Of a stretch of DNA of 64,000 bases, positions 11,847 to 22,729 are shown one piece after another (the stretch's first letter is position 1; the number at the start of each line of letters is the position of its first letter). The notes beneath the pieces were generated by a model. It saw nothing but the letters and a program-made list of their open reading frames with translations. It was not told the DNA's origin and did no database searches. The stretch comes from Kappaphycus alvarezii (taxonomy: Eukaryota; Rhodophyta; Florideophyceae; Gigartinales; Solieriaceae), in NCBI GenBank assembly GCA_002205965.3, contig NADL03000758.1, positions 806,001 to 870,000 of the forward strand, given 5' to 3'. The translations under genes and the position numbers were made by a program.

Positions 11847-12961
11847 ATGAATCTCAATCTCAATATCAACTCCGATCACCAGCCCCCTTCTTCGGAATGC
11901 CCCACTGCACAAACTCAAGATGTCCCCTTTCAGCAGCCCTCTCCACAGCAAGTCCTTGAGGCTCTCTCTCATGTCTTCCATCAAACTCATGTCAGTTATG
12001 ATGGTGCAGCGGTAAGTTTATCATCTCCTCTTACCACCCTATGTCTCCTCTGTCGTTCCACCCATTATTCCCTACATCACCAATCTCAATCTCACCATCA
12101 CCGTGACTTTCTGCTCTCTCTTCCATTTGCTTTCAAAGGCTCTCTCTCAATGCTGTCTTGCAGGGGCCCTATTTTGATGATCAGAGTCTTGCCGACCTCA
12201 CCGGCGGTGGTCCAAACGACGCCTTTTGCGTCAATCTGGCACTTCGTGCCTTCAATCTCTCGTTATCTCCATTCACGATACAGCCTGGCACCACTCCCCA
12301 CCCATCACTGTAGTGCTGTGCTTTGCAATCAAGATGGACGTTGGTTTGCTCTACGACGTATTGGAAACACTGGATGAATTTGAATGATGGTATTGGAAGG
12401 CCGGCTCAAGTCTTGGAATGGCAGTTGGCTTTGAGTTTGAGGCAGCTGATTGATGACGGCTGCTTAGTTTTTTGTGCAGGGCACATTGCCGGACTGTGAG
12501 GCAGATCAGTGCGTCTTGTGGCGCACTGAGTTTGTATGGGAGTCTGTGGGGGAGTCATTTGTGAGGGAACGATGAAGAAGATGAGGAGATAGATGAAGAG
12601 TGTATAGGGGCTATGGAGGACGATGGTTGCAGTTGGGCATTCAGAGGAGTTTGGAGGATGTTGGAGTGGGGCGACCATTGCGGATAAGGACGGCCGGATT
12701 GAATGGCACTGGAAAGTAGCTCCACAAGGGACCTTTTCAACATTTGCGACTGCATTGTTGACCTCTGGGTTGAACACGGGGCAGCTTAAACCTGGGGAAG
12801 ACAGGAGCAAGGCTGGCGGATGCTGTCGATTGCAGGTCAGGCTGAGATGCAGAGGTCCAGATTTAGACCAGATTACGGATTACTCTCGAGTCAATGATTC
12901 GAGGGAACGGGACTCTCCGATATACGCGTTGAGTATGGTAAGGGAGCATACTTGCTGTTGA
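11847..12961 (+). CDS. Ataxin-3-like Josephin-domain protein, catalytic residues apparently lost
   Basis: From the ATG at 11847, exon 1 gives a Gln/Pro/Ser-rich start and then HVFHQTHVSYDGAA, ending at a GTAAGT donor (12012). Exon 2 gives SLNAVLQGPYFDDQSLADLT, matching the ataxin-3 CLNNLLQGEYF region. It continues DAFCVNLALRAFNLSL, AVLCNQDGRWFALRRIGN and WMNLNDGIGRPAQVLEWQLA, then DDGCLVF and GTLPDCEADQ. The last is nearly the ataxin-3 GDLPDCEADQ. An acidic EEDEEIDEE segment follows. Aligned without gaps, the catalytic Cys position is Gly and the His of EHWF is Arg (CGT at 12339); the Asn of WMNLN is kept. Two acceptors are possible, 12138 and 12163, and neither restores the Cys. Frame changes near 12290-12320, 12370 and 12470 fit homopolymer errors. 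The domain call is firm; the start and 3' end are approximate. Confidence 0.68.
12012..12138 (+). other. Probable intron of the Josephin gene
   Basis: The donor GCG|GTAAGT is strong. A long pyrimidine tract precedes TTTCAAAG (ending 12138). A second acceptor TTGCAG ends at 12163 and keeps phase exactly, but would remove the conserved SLNAVLQ residues. Which acceptor is used cannot be decided from sequence alone. Confidence 0.5.
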
Positions 12962-13747
12962 GATGTTAGAATGCAGTTAATTTAGAGGAGTGTCCCGTTT
13001 GGACAGGCTGTGGCTATGCATGGTTGTGATGAAATGCGTGTGTACAATTTCGTATACGTAACGACCTATCATTCGTTGAACGGAATTGTTGATCAACTCT
13101 TAGTGGGGCATCGATTTTAGATATGTTTTTGGCCGCATTGGCGCTGGTAATGTTAGAGGGCGTTACTCTGTAGAGCGGAAAAAAGACGAATGTTGCCGAA
13201 TGTGAATTGTTGTGTGTATCTGTCGTGTGTGCGCATGACCTCCGTGTATGTATAATTTCCTCTTGTACTTCTCAATGTCGCAATGCATTGAAGTGTTGTG
13301 GCATGCAGAGGCAGTACTGTGCTTCGTGTCCAAGCAAATCTAAACCGCGGTGAGGACAAGAAACTTCAAATTTCCGATTGATGGAGTTTGGTCCTATTAC
13401 TGCCTTGGTGAGCCAACCAAAAGTGAAGGACGAAGAGTTTGGAGAAAATCAGTACCTGGAAGACAAATGGAATTTCTCAACAACAGATGATACTCTGGGG
13501 GTAGGCAAAAGCTGCAATGCAGAGCAGCGTTGATCAATGACATTCTACAACATCTCTCAAATCAACTAACCCTTGATACATTGCCGCTCCCCTCTTTTAA
13601 CACTCAAACCTTCTGTTGCTTACTCCTCCCACCCGTTGAGCCATTGGGCGATGCGCCCTGCCTTCCCTTCATTTCCCTTCCTCGCGGCCCTACAGCAACT
13701 ATCTTCTCACTCTCCTGTACAAAATTTTCGACGGTTTCTCACCTTGA
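12962..13747. other. Convergent intergenic region
   Basis: This is the spacer between the 3' ends of the Josephin gene (+) and the CDP-DAG synthase gene (-). I see no further gene; the open frames near 13530-13820 are the antisense shadow of the CDP-DAG synthase end. Confidence 0.4.
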
Positions 13748-14877
13748 TCATACCATCCCTTTAATAAACGGCAACACAATGGTCCCAAACACATACACCA
13801 ATGGCCCCATCAGGACGTAGCTGTCCGCTCTATCCAATACCCCCCATGTCCCGGAAATAACCTTCCGCTATCTTTCCATCCACATCCCTTTTGAATAAGC
13901 TCTCGAACAAATCGCCACAAAGCCCGAGTATGCCAACACGACCCATAAACCCCCCCCGTGACTCCCCACAACGGCCAGCCCAACAACCAACCCCCTAAAA
14001 CGCCCACACCTGCCGCACATAAGAACCCCCTACAGCCCCTTCTACCGTCTTCTTAGGGCTGATTAAGCTCAGCTTGGTTCTTCCAATACCTCTCCAACAA
14101 AGAAAGCACCAATATCAGCACTTGCCGCCGCCAGAAACGTCCAAAATACCAGCAAACTGCCCGGCGTGATACGTGGACCGAATCCAACTGCCCCAGGCCA
14201 CATTGTGGCAATGGCATTGGCAACCAAACCCCACTCGAGACCATCAGTTGGTGCAAAGGCATGCAAGCGAACCCAAAAGCTTGGCAGATATCCGGCATAA
14301 AACAAACCCATGAATGTAGTGCTTATATCAGCAATGGTAGCAATCTTGTGTTGACGAAACAACAAATAGATGCAAATCAAAGTACCGCCAACCGGAAAGA
14401 CGACATCAGCAATGAGGGGACTAACGGCACTGGATAAGATGGTAGCGGCTGTGACGCAGAGACCCATTTTGTAGGCGGGCAAGTGGCCTTTCGCGCGACC
14501 ATGCGGTAATATTCGAATAAACCAATCAAGGAGATGGAGACCATGCCTAACGCAAAGAGCCATTTTCCGGAAAAGACACAGATGGTGACAACAAACCCAT
14601 GACAAGACCGACGAGGATTCGACGTTGGAGTTTGAAAGGAGGGGATATGGAGTGCGGAGGGGGAGGGTGGGAGATGGAATGGGATCCGGGGGACGGCTTC
14701 ATTGGGAAGGGAGGAGAGAAGGGAAAAGGTACGACGTTGTGGGCGGTGATGGTACGGTAGATGGAAACGTGTTAGATGGGTTGCGCAGTTGAAGTGTGTG
14801 AAAGAAAGGGAGGTTGGAGGGAGGAAGGCGATTTGCGGTTGATAGATTTGCCGGAGGCGACGTTGAGGACGACACAT
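13748..14877 (-). CDS. Phosphatidate cytidylyltransferase (CDP-DAG synthase), probably plastid-targeted
   Basis: The ATG at 14877 starts a basic, Ser/Thr/Pro-rich leader of about 100 residues with hardly any acidic residues, as in transit peptides. The CdsA body follows: FVVTICVFSGKWLFALGMVS, GLFEYYRMVARKGHLP, several hydrophobic helices and SADIGAFFVG. Then come GRTKLSLISPKKTVEGAVGG and, near the end, FPGHGG and LDRADSYVLMGPLVYVFG. The last motifs make up the family signature around the catalytic Asp. The enzyme makes CDP-diacylglycerol from phosphatidate and CTP, for phosphatidylglycerol synthesis in membranes. It is divergent from the gene at 15384. Frame changes lie near 14480, 14090, 13990 and 13830. 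The family call is strong; plastid location is an inference from the leader. Confidence 0.78.
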
Positions 14878-15383
14878 TACGACGTGAATGGTTGAGACGG
14901 ATATGGATGGTGGGACGATAAGGGTTAGGATAGTGACATTGGGGATGGACCGTGCGATGGAGTGGGGAAAGTTGCGAAAGGTGACGTTTGCGGTCTCTGT
15001 TGTAGACGTGTGGGACGTCGCGAGGAAAGAGGCTTGTTGGTAGACGGGATTGTGGCGGACCTTGGTCAGATGTCGCCAAGGCTATTTTGCTTATTGGTGA
15101 ATTTTACTTTTTTTTTGATGCACTGTGCGGTGTTTGAGAAACCAGTTGTGGAGCCGCTTTTCTCTTTCCAAAGTGGTGGTTTTTTGAGGTGTGAACAGAC
15201 TGCAGAGCATTGCCAAGGAGAAAAATGGACCTCGCGCACCAACGCCATTCCATTCTGCATCTCGCCAAGCATCATTTCATACCACCACGGTCACGGTCGC
15301 CTCTCCGATCAGAAAAGAATTACCGCAATCCAAGCTTGATATCTACCGCGTATCGACTGATCTGTATCTTCACCACATCAACA

Positions 15384-16318
15384 ATGTCAAACCCAACCTT
15401 ATCCCGCATCAATTTGCCTCCCAACCCGCATGCCACCCCGCCTGAATCGAGCAGCCCTTCGCCACCACATCCACCATATCCCAAAAGCCCTCCCGACCCT
15501 CACCACCCCACCGCGCACCACCCCTGTATCCCCAGCCCCTATCGCAGCCTCCGATACCCCCCTCCACAATAACCCAGCCGCTGTTCCTTCCCGTTTCCCT
15601 GTCCCCTCCCACTCCGCCAGCCACCACCGTCATGTCCCTTGAATCCGGCGTTACGAGTCTCTCGGCCCTGACCAACCTCCTCCCCGGCGCCTTGCCCGTG
15701 GTCATCTCCCGCCCTTCATCCCACCCCTGGTCGTTGCTGCTACGCTGCTGTGGATTCAATCCCGCCTGCATAAGATACGCCCGATTGGAACAGACTAGAA
15801 GCCTTTGGCGCTTGGTCACCAAGGTGCTCCTGCCGACAGGCCTGTCGCATTCTAGTGATTTCCTCGCGCACTCCCGGCTTGTTAACAACCTTGTCATGAA
15901 GCGCAAAGCTACGATTTCAGACTTTGTTATCGTCTCTCTGTTGATGCGAGAGTTGCCGTGCCCATACGGACCCCCGTGGTCATCACGACTCGACCCGCAA
16001 GTCTAGCTTTGGCGTTTTGCGCCGGCACAACACCATTAGTAATCCCTTCACTACACTTGTTCTATTCTCTCTCACTCAAGCCCGCCAGTCCCGCATGTCA
16101 ACTGGAAGTTCCCTTCCGATTGGCTGGCAGTGCGCGACGCTTTCCCCCTTCCCGTGGTTGCTGACCCGCCCCCCACGTCCAGTGGCATCTCGTCCAGCTC
16201 GCATTTGACAACCTTGGCGCGCTCTCTGCGCGTTCCCGACGTTTCCTTGACGACCATTCTAAACGGATCTCGTTCCGCTGTGTCTGCCGTTACTCCGTCG
16301 TTAGTCCCAACGTCGTGA
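15384..16318 (+). CDS. Hypothetical protein with proline-rich N-terminus
   Basis: The ATG at 15384 opens MSNPTLSRINLPPNPHATPP, followed by about 80 residues rich in Pro, Ser and His. A globular-looking part comes next (SGVTSLSALTNLLPGALPVV, then SSHPWSLLLRCCGFNPACIR and TISDFVIVSLLMREL). The end is Ser/Ala-rich (LTTLARSLRVPDVSLTTIL). The frame changes near 15540, 15960, 16070 and 16125. I do not recognise the family. It is divergent from the CDP-DAG synthase gene and convergent with the lipid hydrolase gene. The long Gly/Arg frame on the opposite strand (15409-15906) is its shadow. Confidence 0.4.
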
Positions 16319-16449
16319 CGGATAGGTTTTGCTCTAGCGTCTAGTCTCGCCGCTGCCCAACTGGCTCACATGCCGTTTCACTACAAAGGTATTTCTTTAA
16401 CTTGAGCAACTCGTGACCCTTATGGGTACGTTATACGACCATACCCTAC

Positions 16450-17672
16450 TCAATGAAATAAATGACAGTTTTTGACAAACACCGCTCCACTCTCAAGCCT
16501 CTTTCCTCTTTTCCAACTTATCATCCGTCTCCCCTTTCCGCGTCCCCTCACCCACTCACTCACCCATGGTGCCACGATTTTCACAACCCTCTCCGTCTCC
16601 TCTGTCTCCAGCACAAAAGCGTGTTTGACGCCCTCCCCTGCCCATTCCACCTTGATCCTGGGTCCCATTGCCTCGCAAACCCTCTCCTCGACTCCTTCCC
16701 ACACCAACGATCATCTTCCGCCCATACTAACACCGCCCGCTCTCCCCATCCACTCCTGACTTCCTTGCCAACATCTCCAATTCTCACGATCTCCTCTCTC
16801 GCCAGCCGACAAACATTCATGTATACAGCCCATCTCCTCCCGTCCATCAACCGTCTACCGACCTCCCAAACCGTCCTATCATGTCCACTCCTTTCAACAA
16901 TCCACTCCTTGACCACATCTGGTACGACCTTGGACAGAAACCATCCTCCTCCTGTAACCATGCCGCCGACATCCCGAACCAACCATCTCTCGCGTTCCCC
17001 CATGCAATTCCCCATCCTGTCCATGCAAGGCATCAACATGACAAACGCTGCCCGCTCCTCGACAGCCAACCTTTTCATTACCTTCATTCCCAGAAAACAG
17101 CCGTACGAATGCCCCACCATGACAATATCACTCTCTCCAATCCCCGGCTTGACGACCTCAGATCCCAAATATTCTTCACAATACTCGACATGATCATCAA
17201 TACCAAAAGTTCTCTCTCCATTCAACTCCCTCAAGTCATGACCCGGCAATCCAACCCCATGCAAGCAGACCCTCTCCTGAACGTCCTTTGGCATACGTTC
17301 AAACCACCTTCTCAGAAACGGACGATAATATTCAATCACGCCTGGGTTTCCAGGCAGCATAACCACATGTATAAACTTGGTCCCATCTGCTACCAACCTT
17401 TCGTCAGCACTGCTAGTGCTATGCCTCAGTCGAAGAATTTCACCCCGCACCCCGTTCGTCGACGTGAAAATCTCCGTTCGCGGAAATTCTGATGGCTGCA
17501 AACTAACTTTCCCTACCTGACCCCTGATCTCCCCTCTCGGTGACTTGGAAATAATACGACGCGGTCTCAGTTTGTGGCGGCCCATCACGTGACTAAATCC
17601 TGCAGGTTTCACGCACTTGAGCGCAAGCGTTGGTGCAACAAACCCCAAACTACCGGTGCAGAATGCGCGCAT
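16450..17672 (-). CDS. LDAH-type alpha/beta hydrolase (lipid droplet-associated hydrolase)
   Basis: From the ATG at 17672, a basic leader is followed by FIHVVMLPGNPGVIEYYRPF. This PGNPG-x-x-x-YY motif is typical of the LDAH/DUF2305 family. Next come HGVGLPGHDLREL and the nucleophile elbow DIVMVGHSYGCFLGMKVMKR (Ser in GHSYG, near 17110), then the acid region VLVWAEDDRW near 16715. The catalytic His lies in VKHAFVLETEETERVVKIVA near 16600. All three triad positions are present once one frame change near 16700 (a G-run one base short) is allowed. Family members act on lipid or sterol esters at lipid droplets. The gene's upstream side faces the TACTGTAC cluster at 18391. Confidence 0.75.
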
Positions 17673-18390
17673 CAATTTCGGTATGTTTCCTCAATTGAGT
17701 ATCGGGTAGCAAGGAGTGGCCCTTTCAAAAACTCCGACTTTGTGCACCTTGTAGCTTTGCAGCCCTCCCCCAGTGGGTCCGGATGCAGTCAAGGGATTTG
17801 TAATTGGTGTACAAGTGAGCACAAGGGCTCTGTGACGGGGCATACTAATACCCGGCCGATTTTGTGTATGGTTCAAATCGGATTCACCTCTATTTTTTTT
17901 TGTTTTTTAGGCCTTTGCTGTTATTGGCTACAACGGTCAATGATCGAAATCATCAAGCAGTAAATTAATTAAAAGTTTTGTTCGGAACAGCTATAAATCT
18001 GCGAGCTTGTACTGACTACCGTACAAGCTCCGGAAGGGCTTGCAGTAACTACAAGCTCCGGATCTTAGTTGCAACTCACAAGTTTCGTCAACTACCCCAG
18101 GGAGGCGATCTTACAGGTCATCGATGCTCAACTGCCACGCTTCATCCCACCCGGAATCAGTGAAAGCATCATCCTCGGCCTATCTGCCTTGCCTTGCCTT
18201 CCCTTTCCGTAGTACGTCTCTGGTCAGAGCGAGGGTATATCCAAGCGTCAACTTCAGCCAAAGTGTGAAACGTTTGCAAGTTCCGTGGCTCACAGAACGT
18301 CTCGCAGGAGTATATTCCGCCTGTCAGGAGAAACCCTCGACCCAGCAAGTCTCCAGCTCACCCCATTCGTTGTGTCAACACACAGGCACC
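17673..18390. other. Upstream region of the lipid hydrolase gene
   Basis: No gene was recognised. A short repeated ACAAGCTCCGGA unit occurs near 18025-18062. Confidence 0.35.
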
Positions 18391-18465
18391 TACTGTACAG
18401 TACTACCAGTATAGTACTGTACTGTACAGTACAGCACAGCACAGCACAACACAGTACAGGACAGA
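18391..18465. repeat. TACTGTAC palindromic motif cluster
   Basis: TACTGTACAGTACTACCAGT, then ATAGTACTGTACTGTACAGT, followed by (ACAGC)n-like copies. It lies about 720 bp upstream of the lipid hydrolase start. Confidence 0.7.
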
Positions 18466-19351
18466 GGGCTTTGCGTCTTTCCCCTGCGGTATTGGGTATT
18501 GCTGTTACCCAAAGTCGGCGGTACTGCCTTGCGACGTAATTGAGTACCACTACAGGAGGGTCTTTCCCTAATAAATGAAATCCACTTATTTGAACGATAC
18601 CTTTCTTAGTGATGCAATAAGCAATACTGGAAAAACGCTTGGAATACACAAAGGGGTGAATGCATGGCGTCGTCCCACCGGCCTTGCGTCTCCTGCAGCT
18701 GACCCAAACAGTGATCGCGTAATGCTCCGCATGAAGACGCACTCACCAGACATTACGGTAACTACAGAATTACCTTAGAGTCTCTAATTTATTATAGAAC
18801 TACCTTATTCGGAAAGTCGTAAAATTAGCAACTCATAATCCCTTGTCTAATTCTGTAATGCGACAGCGCCGTACGGAATGACGCTAATGAAAGTTACCAT
18901 TACTGGCGACAGCTACTGTATCAGTAGCGTTGCCGACGGCTGGGCCAGCTGGTCTCTCCTCATCGCCCAATGTCGCAACTGCTGTATCACTCTGCGACTT
19001 TATACATACCAAATACCCAATGTCGCAGAGAAATAGTCGCAAGTTCCACACCCCAAATACTCCAAATATTCAAAAGGGGAAAAATTTGGGGTAATTTATT
19101 ATTTGGAAAGTAATGTCATTTCTTGAAGTGAGGCCCATGTTCCATTAGGGATTGAGGTGAGTGGGTGTCAACTTTCAGAGTTTGTGGAGTTAGCAGCGGA
19201 GCCGCATCAACCTAAAAAACGGCCAAGAGTCCGGCCATCAGGCAGGCAGCATCGGACATTGCTGCCGCTGTAGCGTGCCTTTGGGAGAGGACTTCTCTAA
19301 CCTTTCCGTACGTCTCCACTGTCCTTACCGCCACATTCCGTGCGACGTCGC
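18466..19351. other. Unassigned DNA before a LINE copy
   Basis: No gene was recognised. The motif CAATGTCGC occurs near 18968 and 19020 and may mark an old repeat. Confidence 0.3.
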
Positions 19352-21130
19352 TCAGTAGCGCGTAGGCATCTGGGTGCCAACCTCCGAGAGTGGAGATGTG
19401 GACGGGAATGAGTCTACTTCTGGCACAATTCGTAGTGAATGACTTGTATCTCCTCTTTTGAGTGAGGTCGGCGGGTTAAAGTTGCGAACTCTCCGACGGG
19501 AGAATGCCAAGGGGTTGACGAAGGTGACGTCGAAAAAGTCCGTGTCGCCGGTATGCCCCGTTGCGCTAATATCGGGTCTGGTGCGGTGAAGGCCTTCTCG
19601 CGGTTCCACGACTGAGTGTCGAGCTGCCTTTTTCAGATCGCTAGCCAGTAAACCAACTAGACGGTCGTGGCACCTCGTTCTTTCGCTTCGTGCAATGAAG
19701 GAGGTGGTCGCCGAGACAGTCGAGCATTTCGGGGAAGTTCCTCTTCGGGCATAGTGTCTCCGGAGCGAAAAGTGGGACTTGACAATAATACTGAAGCCAC
19801 AACGAGAAATATCGTGGTTCAATATTTGTCTCAAGTCCCGGAGATGGGGCATAGTACACCCATGCTTTCGCACCAGGGAGAGCCATGGAGGCCCGAAAAG
19901 CGTGGCTCCTGTTATCGCCGAGGGGTAGCTCTGCATGCACTCCTTTGTGGATTGCATCTGTCAAGGCCTTCTGTGATGGGGTTTTGCTGGAGCAGAAAGC
20001 ACGGAACGGGACAAACCTGGATTGCGTGCATGAAATGGACCAAGCTCGGTGGGCGTCCAAGGTGTCTTGGTATGTTGCCAGATCTCTGATGGAAGGGGGC
20101 AGAAGGGCTGCGCACAACTTGTTTGACGCCGAGCTGGAGGCGAGGAAGGCAGCGGCTGCAATGGACCTTGCGGATGAGAATACCACCCCAAGCGATGGGT
20201 TTTCGTCGTCAGCTTGACTGGGAGCTGCAGTTCTCGAAATAAGTCGGAGTAAAATAAAAGTCCCAGTTCCCCCCCTCGAGTACTCCCCCGGCTAGTGTCC
20301 GCACGCAGCTCTCCATCATCTCATCAAATTTCGCAGCGCCTCTGCCGTGCATGATGGTGGCACCACGCGTAACAGGTAGCCGATCTCGCAAAAACCGAAA
20401 CAGTTACGCAGAAGCTGGAAATAGAACCGCTTCTCCTCGAGGTCGATGATGGTGTCGAGGAACGGCTTCAAAGACTCGACGTGGGCTTCGAAATAGTTTT
20501 GGGTAAAGTCTTTGGAGCCAACTGAAGCACTCAAAACGGCTGTGCCTTCACTGTACTCTTGGGTGATTTTTCGGCATGGCCAGATGTAGTCTCCTGCTTA
20601 TTGCGTCTGACGAGGAGAGGAAACCCAAGGCTCACGGAGCTGGTCGTGTCGTGCGATGATGTACCCATTGTCGTGGTGCCAAAGAAACAGCAGATTGCCG
20701 ACTTGCTGTTCCTTGTCGTCCCCTGATCGCAAAAGTTGTTGGTAGTTTGAGGATCACAGGGTGTAGCCCCGGGTCGAACAGGGGTCCATCGAGATTGTCA
20801 CCCTGTTGTGTGCCTTGTTCGCTTCGGATGATCTGGCCACCGAACCATAAGAATGCAGGGTCATACGAACAGCAATATGCGACCCATGGGAACCATTCGG
20901 GAATAGTTTTTGACTGCTCCCAGGAAGGCTGGTCGACTACACCGATTGAACGCATTCTTTAAATCTACCGTCAGTACGGCATATTCGGAGCTATGGCCAA
21001 AGTTGCGCGCAGCCCACCGGACGCTGTGGACGGTATCGATGCCGGATCTGGTGGCGACGCGGACTTGCAGCGGTTGAGGGTATGTGGCGGCTTTCGCGGA
21101 GGCCCTTTTCATGAGGCAGCTACCAGTCAT
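19352..21130 (-). mobile_element. LINE (non-LTR retrotransposon) copy 1, broken
   Basis: The reverse transcriptase pieces (20632-21130) read PLQVRVATRSGIDTVHSVRW, YAVLTVDLKNAFNRCSRPAF (with the catalytic Asp) and EQGTQQGDNLDGPLF. Further 3' come KFDEMMESCVRTLAGGVLEG and a C-terminal zinc-like segment (CLGDHLLHC). Then RCHDRLVGLLASDLKKAARH and RTRPDISATGHTGDTDFFDV follow, the latter resembling the PD...D core of restriction-like endonucleases in R2-type LINEs. The ORF is interrupted several times and its 5' part is missing, so it is a dead or badly read copy. It belongs to the same broad class as the copies at 44.5, 46.4 and 55.6 kb but is diverged from them. Confidence 0.75.
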
Positions 21131-21842
21131 TTGCGTCTCGTCTCACCGACAGCGATTCGCCTCGGCGTCAGGTCCTTGGCCAACGGTGTAAGGGGCGCGC
21201 CGGCGATGAAGGAAACTGAAAGACATAAAATTGCTTCACATATAATACGGTATAAAACATGGACCAGTGAAAATAGAAAAAATTATTTATCGATGATTCA
21301 CAATAAAAAAAATTGTGGGCCTCTGACAAATATTGTGCCACAATGTTTCATGGCTGTATTCGATGGGGAAAGCAAACTAAATAGTTTTTCAGTTGTAGTG
21401 CAATATGCGGTGCGCAGTTGTTCTCGTCTAAGATCAGAATCCTGCACATAGCGAGAAAACCAAAACACACGCATCAAGACTCAAAGGGCATTCGTCGCCC
21501 CTATTTATCTTTAAGCACCTTGCGATACAGTAGCACAGCGCACGGACAGCGAGGAGAACTCGGGGTAGCAGACCAGGGGTGATTCTGTAGACGGCTGGAT
21601 GATAGAATTGTCGTCCGGGTTGAAAAGCCGGACCTTGATCTGCAGAAAGCTAGAAACTTGATAAGAATCAATTCTACAGAACTTTAGACACCATTAGTGC
21701 ATATTGGACAAAGAAGATATAGTAGTGGGTCAGCACTGCTGAATATCTCCTTTGGAGATCTCCTTTGGAGATAAGGATACTTTCACCAACGACAACACTA
21801 AAGTTTCTATTTGAATGTAGAAATCGTCGTCCGGGGCGCCAA

Positions 21843-22160
21843 GTGTGAGTACATACCACAAACAACAATAAAAGGGACGGTAAAATATGGAGTAGAGAGG
21901 GGAAATTAAAGGGGAAACAGGGCATACATATATTTGGCTATAGCCAAAGTTACCGCTGATAAGGGTGCTGCAAAGGCAGAATTTGGGATTCAAGTTCATA
22001 TACAACGCCGGGTGGCTATTTAATATGGGGCCCTGTTGGGCAGGTAGGTATAAACAATAGTTAGTTACAAAAGGGTTATCTTCGACGGCAGGGTAGGTAA
22101 AGTCAATGTGAGCCAAGTACTGGAGATCCAAATTAGAGATAATTAAAGTCGACAGTTGGC
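21843..22160 (-). mobile_element. Possible relic LTR with primer-binding-site-like edge
   Basis: Read on the minus strand, a segment beginning TGTCGACTTTAATTATC ends at TACTCACA. It is followed at once by TTGGCGCCCCGGACGACG, which looks like the primer-binding site of Ty3/gypsy-like elements. A second CCCGGACGAC lies near 21615. No coding part was found. It is treated as a fossil; the assignment is weak. Confidence 0.25.
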
Positions 22161-22191
22161 CCAATAAGTGCCTTGCACCTTCGACAAATCA

Positions 22192-22290
22192 GATCTAAGT
22201 TCGGGGCCGAGTGGTCAGGACTGCAATCCCTCAGACCCTCACGGGTGGTTATGCAGTACCAAGAGTAATGTTGGGCGGCAATCGATGATT
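22192..22290 (+). repeat. Possible tRNA-derived SINE fragment
   Basis: GGGGCCGAGTGGTCAGGACT resembles the 5' arm and A-box of tRNA-Leu/Ser. No clean B-box (GGTTCGAnnCC) or closing acceptor stem follows, so this is not a working tRNA gene. It could be a decayed tRNA-derived SINE or chance. Confidence 0.2.
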
Positions 22291-22729
22291 GCCCTTACCG
22301 TAAAGTACAGTGCCTGCTGCCAGCAGTGATGAGTCCTGAACCACTGCGTCCCAATTCACGGAACAGCGACAGTTTTAATAAAAGAAACTACTTACCAGTC
22401 CTTAATACTGGTAAATTGTAGAAGTAATTGGTATGAATTTAAAGTAACACTCATTTACAAGCCAGACGGCCTGTACATTGTCCACTCCATCACTTCATTC
22501 ATTTAACAAACATGAACAGACGGGATGTAATCGCCTCACACATGTAACATGCTACGCCGAGCATTTCAACGACATGATGCATGGCCATGGTAGATTCAAC
22601 AAAAATACGATTGATACTAAATCGAAACAGCCTCTGAAGCTCACTCCCTTGTTGAGAAGCACTTGCAAAAGCCCCATTACGTGCAAAAGTCTGCGTTCAC
22701 GAAAAGTGCGCGAATGATAATAGGCTCGT

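Noticed and set aside
12128-12160. A Cys-containing frame (SSICFQRLSLNAVLQ) that might supply the Josephin nucleophile
   Set aside because: It needs one extra residue relative to the family, a stop lies just upstream, and no AG acceptor precedes it.
15409-15906. Gly/Arg-rich open frame on the minus strand
   Set aside because: It mirrors the Pro-rich coding of the plus-strand gene; GC-rich codons leave few stops in antisense.
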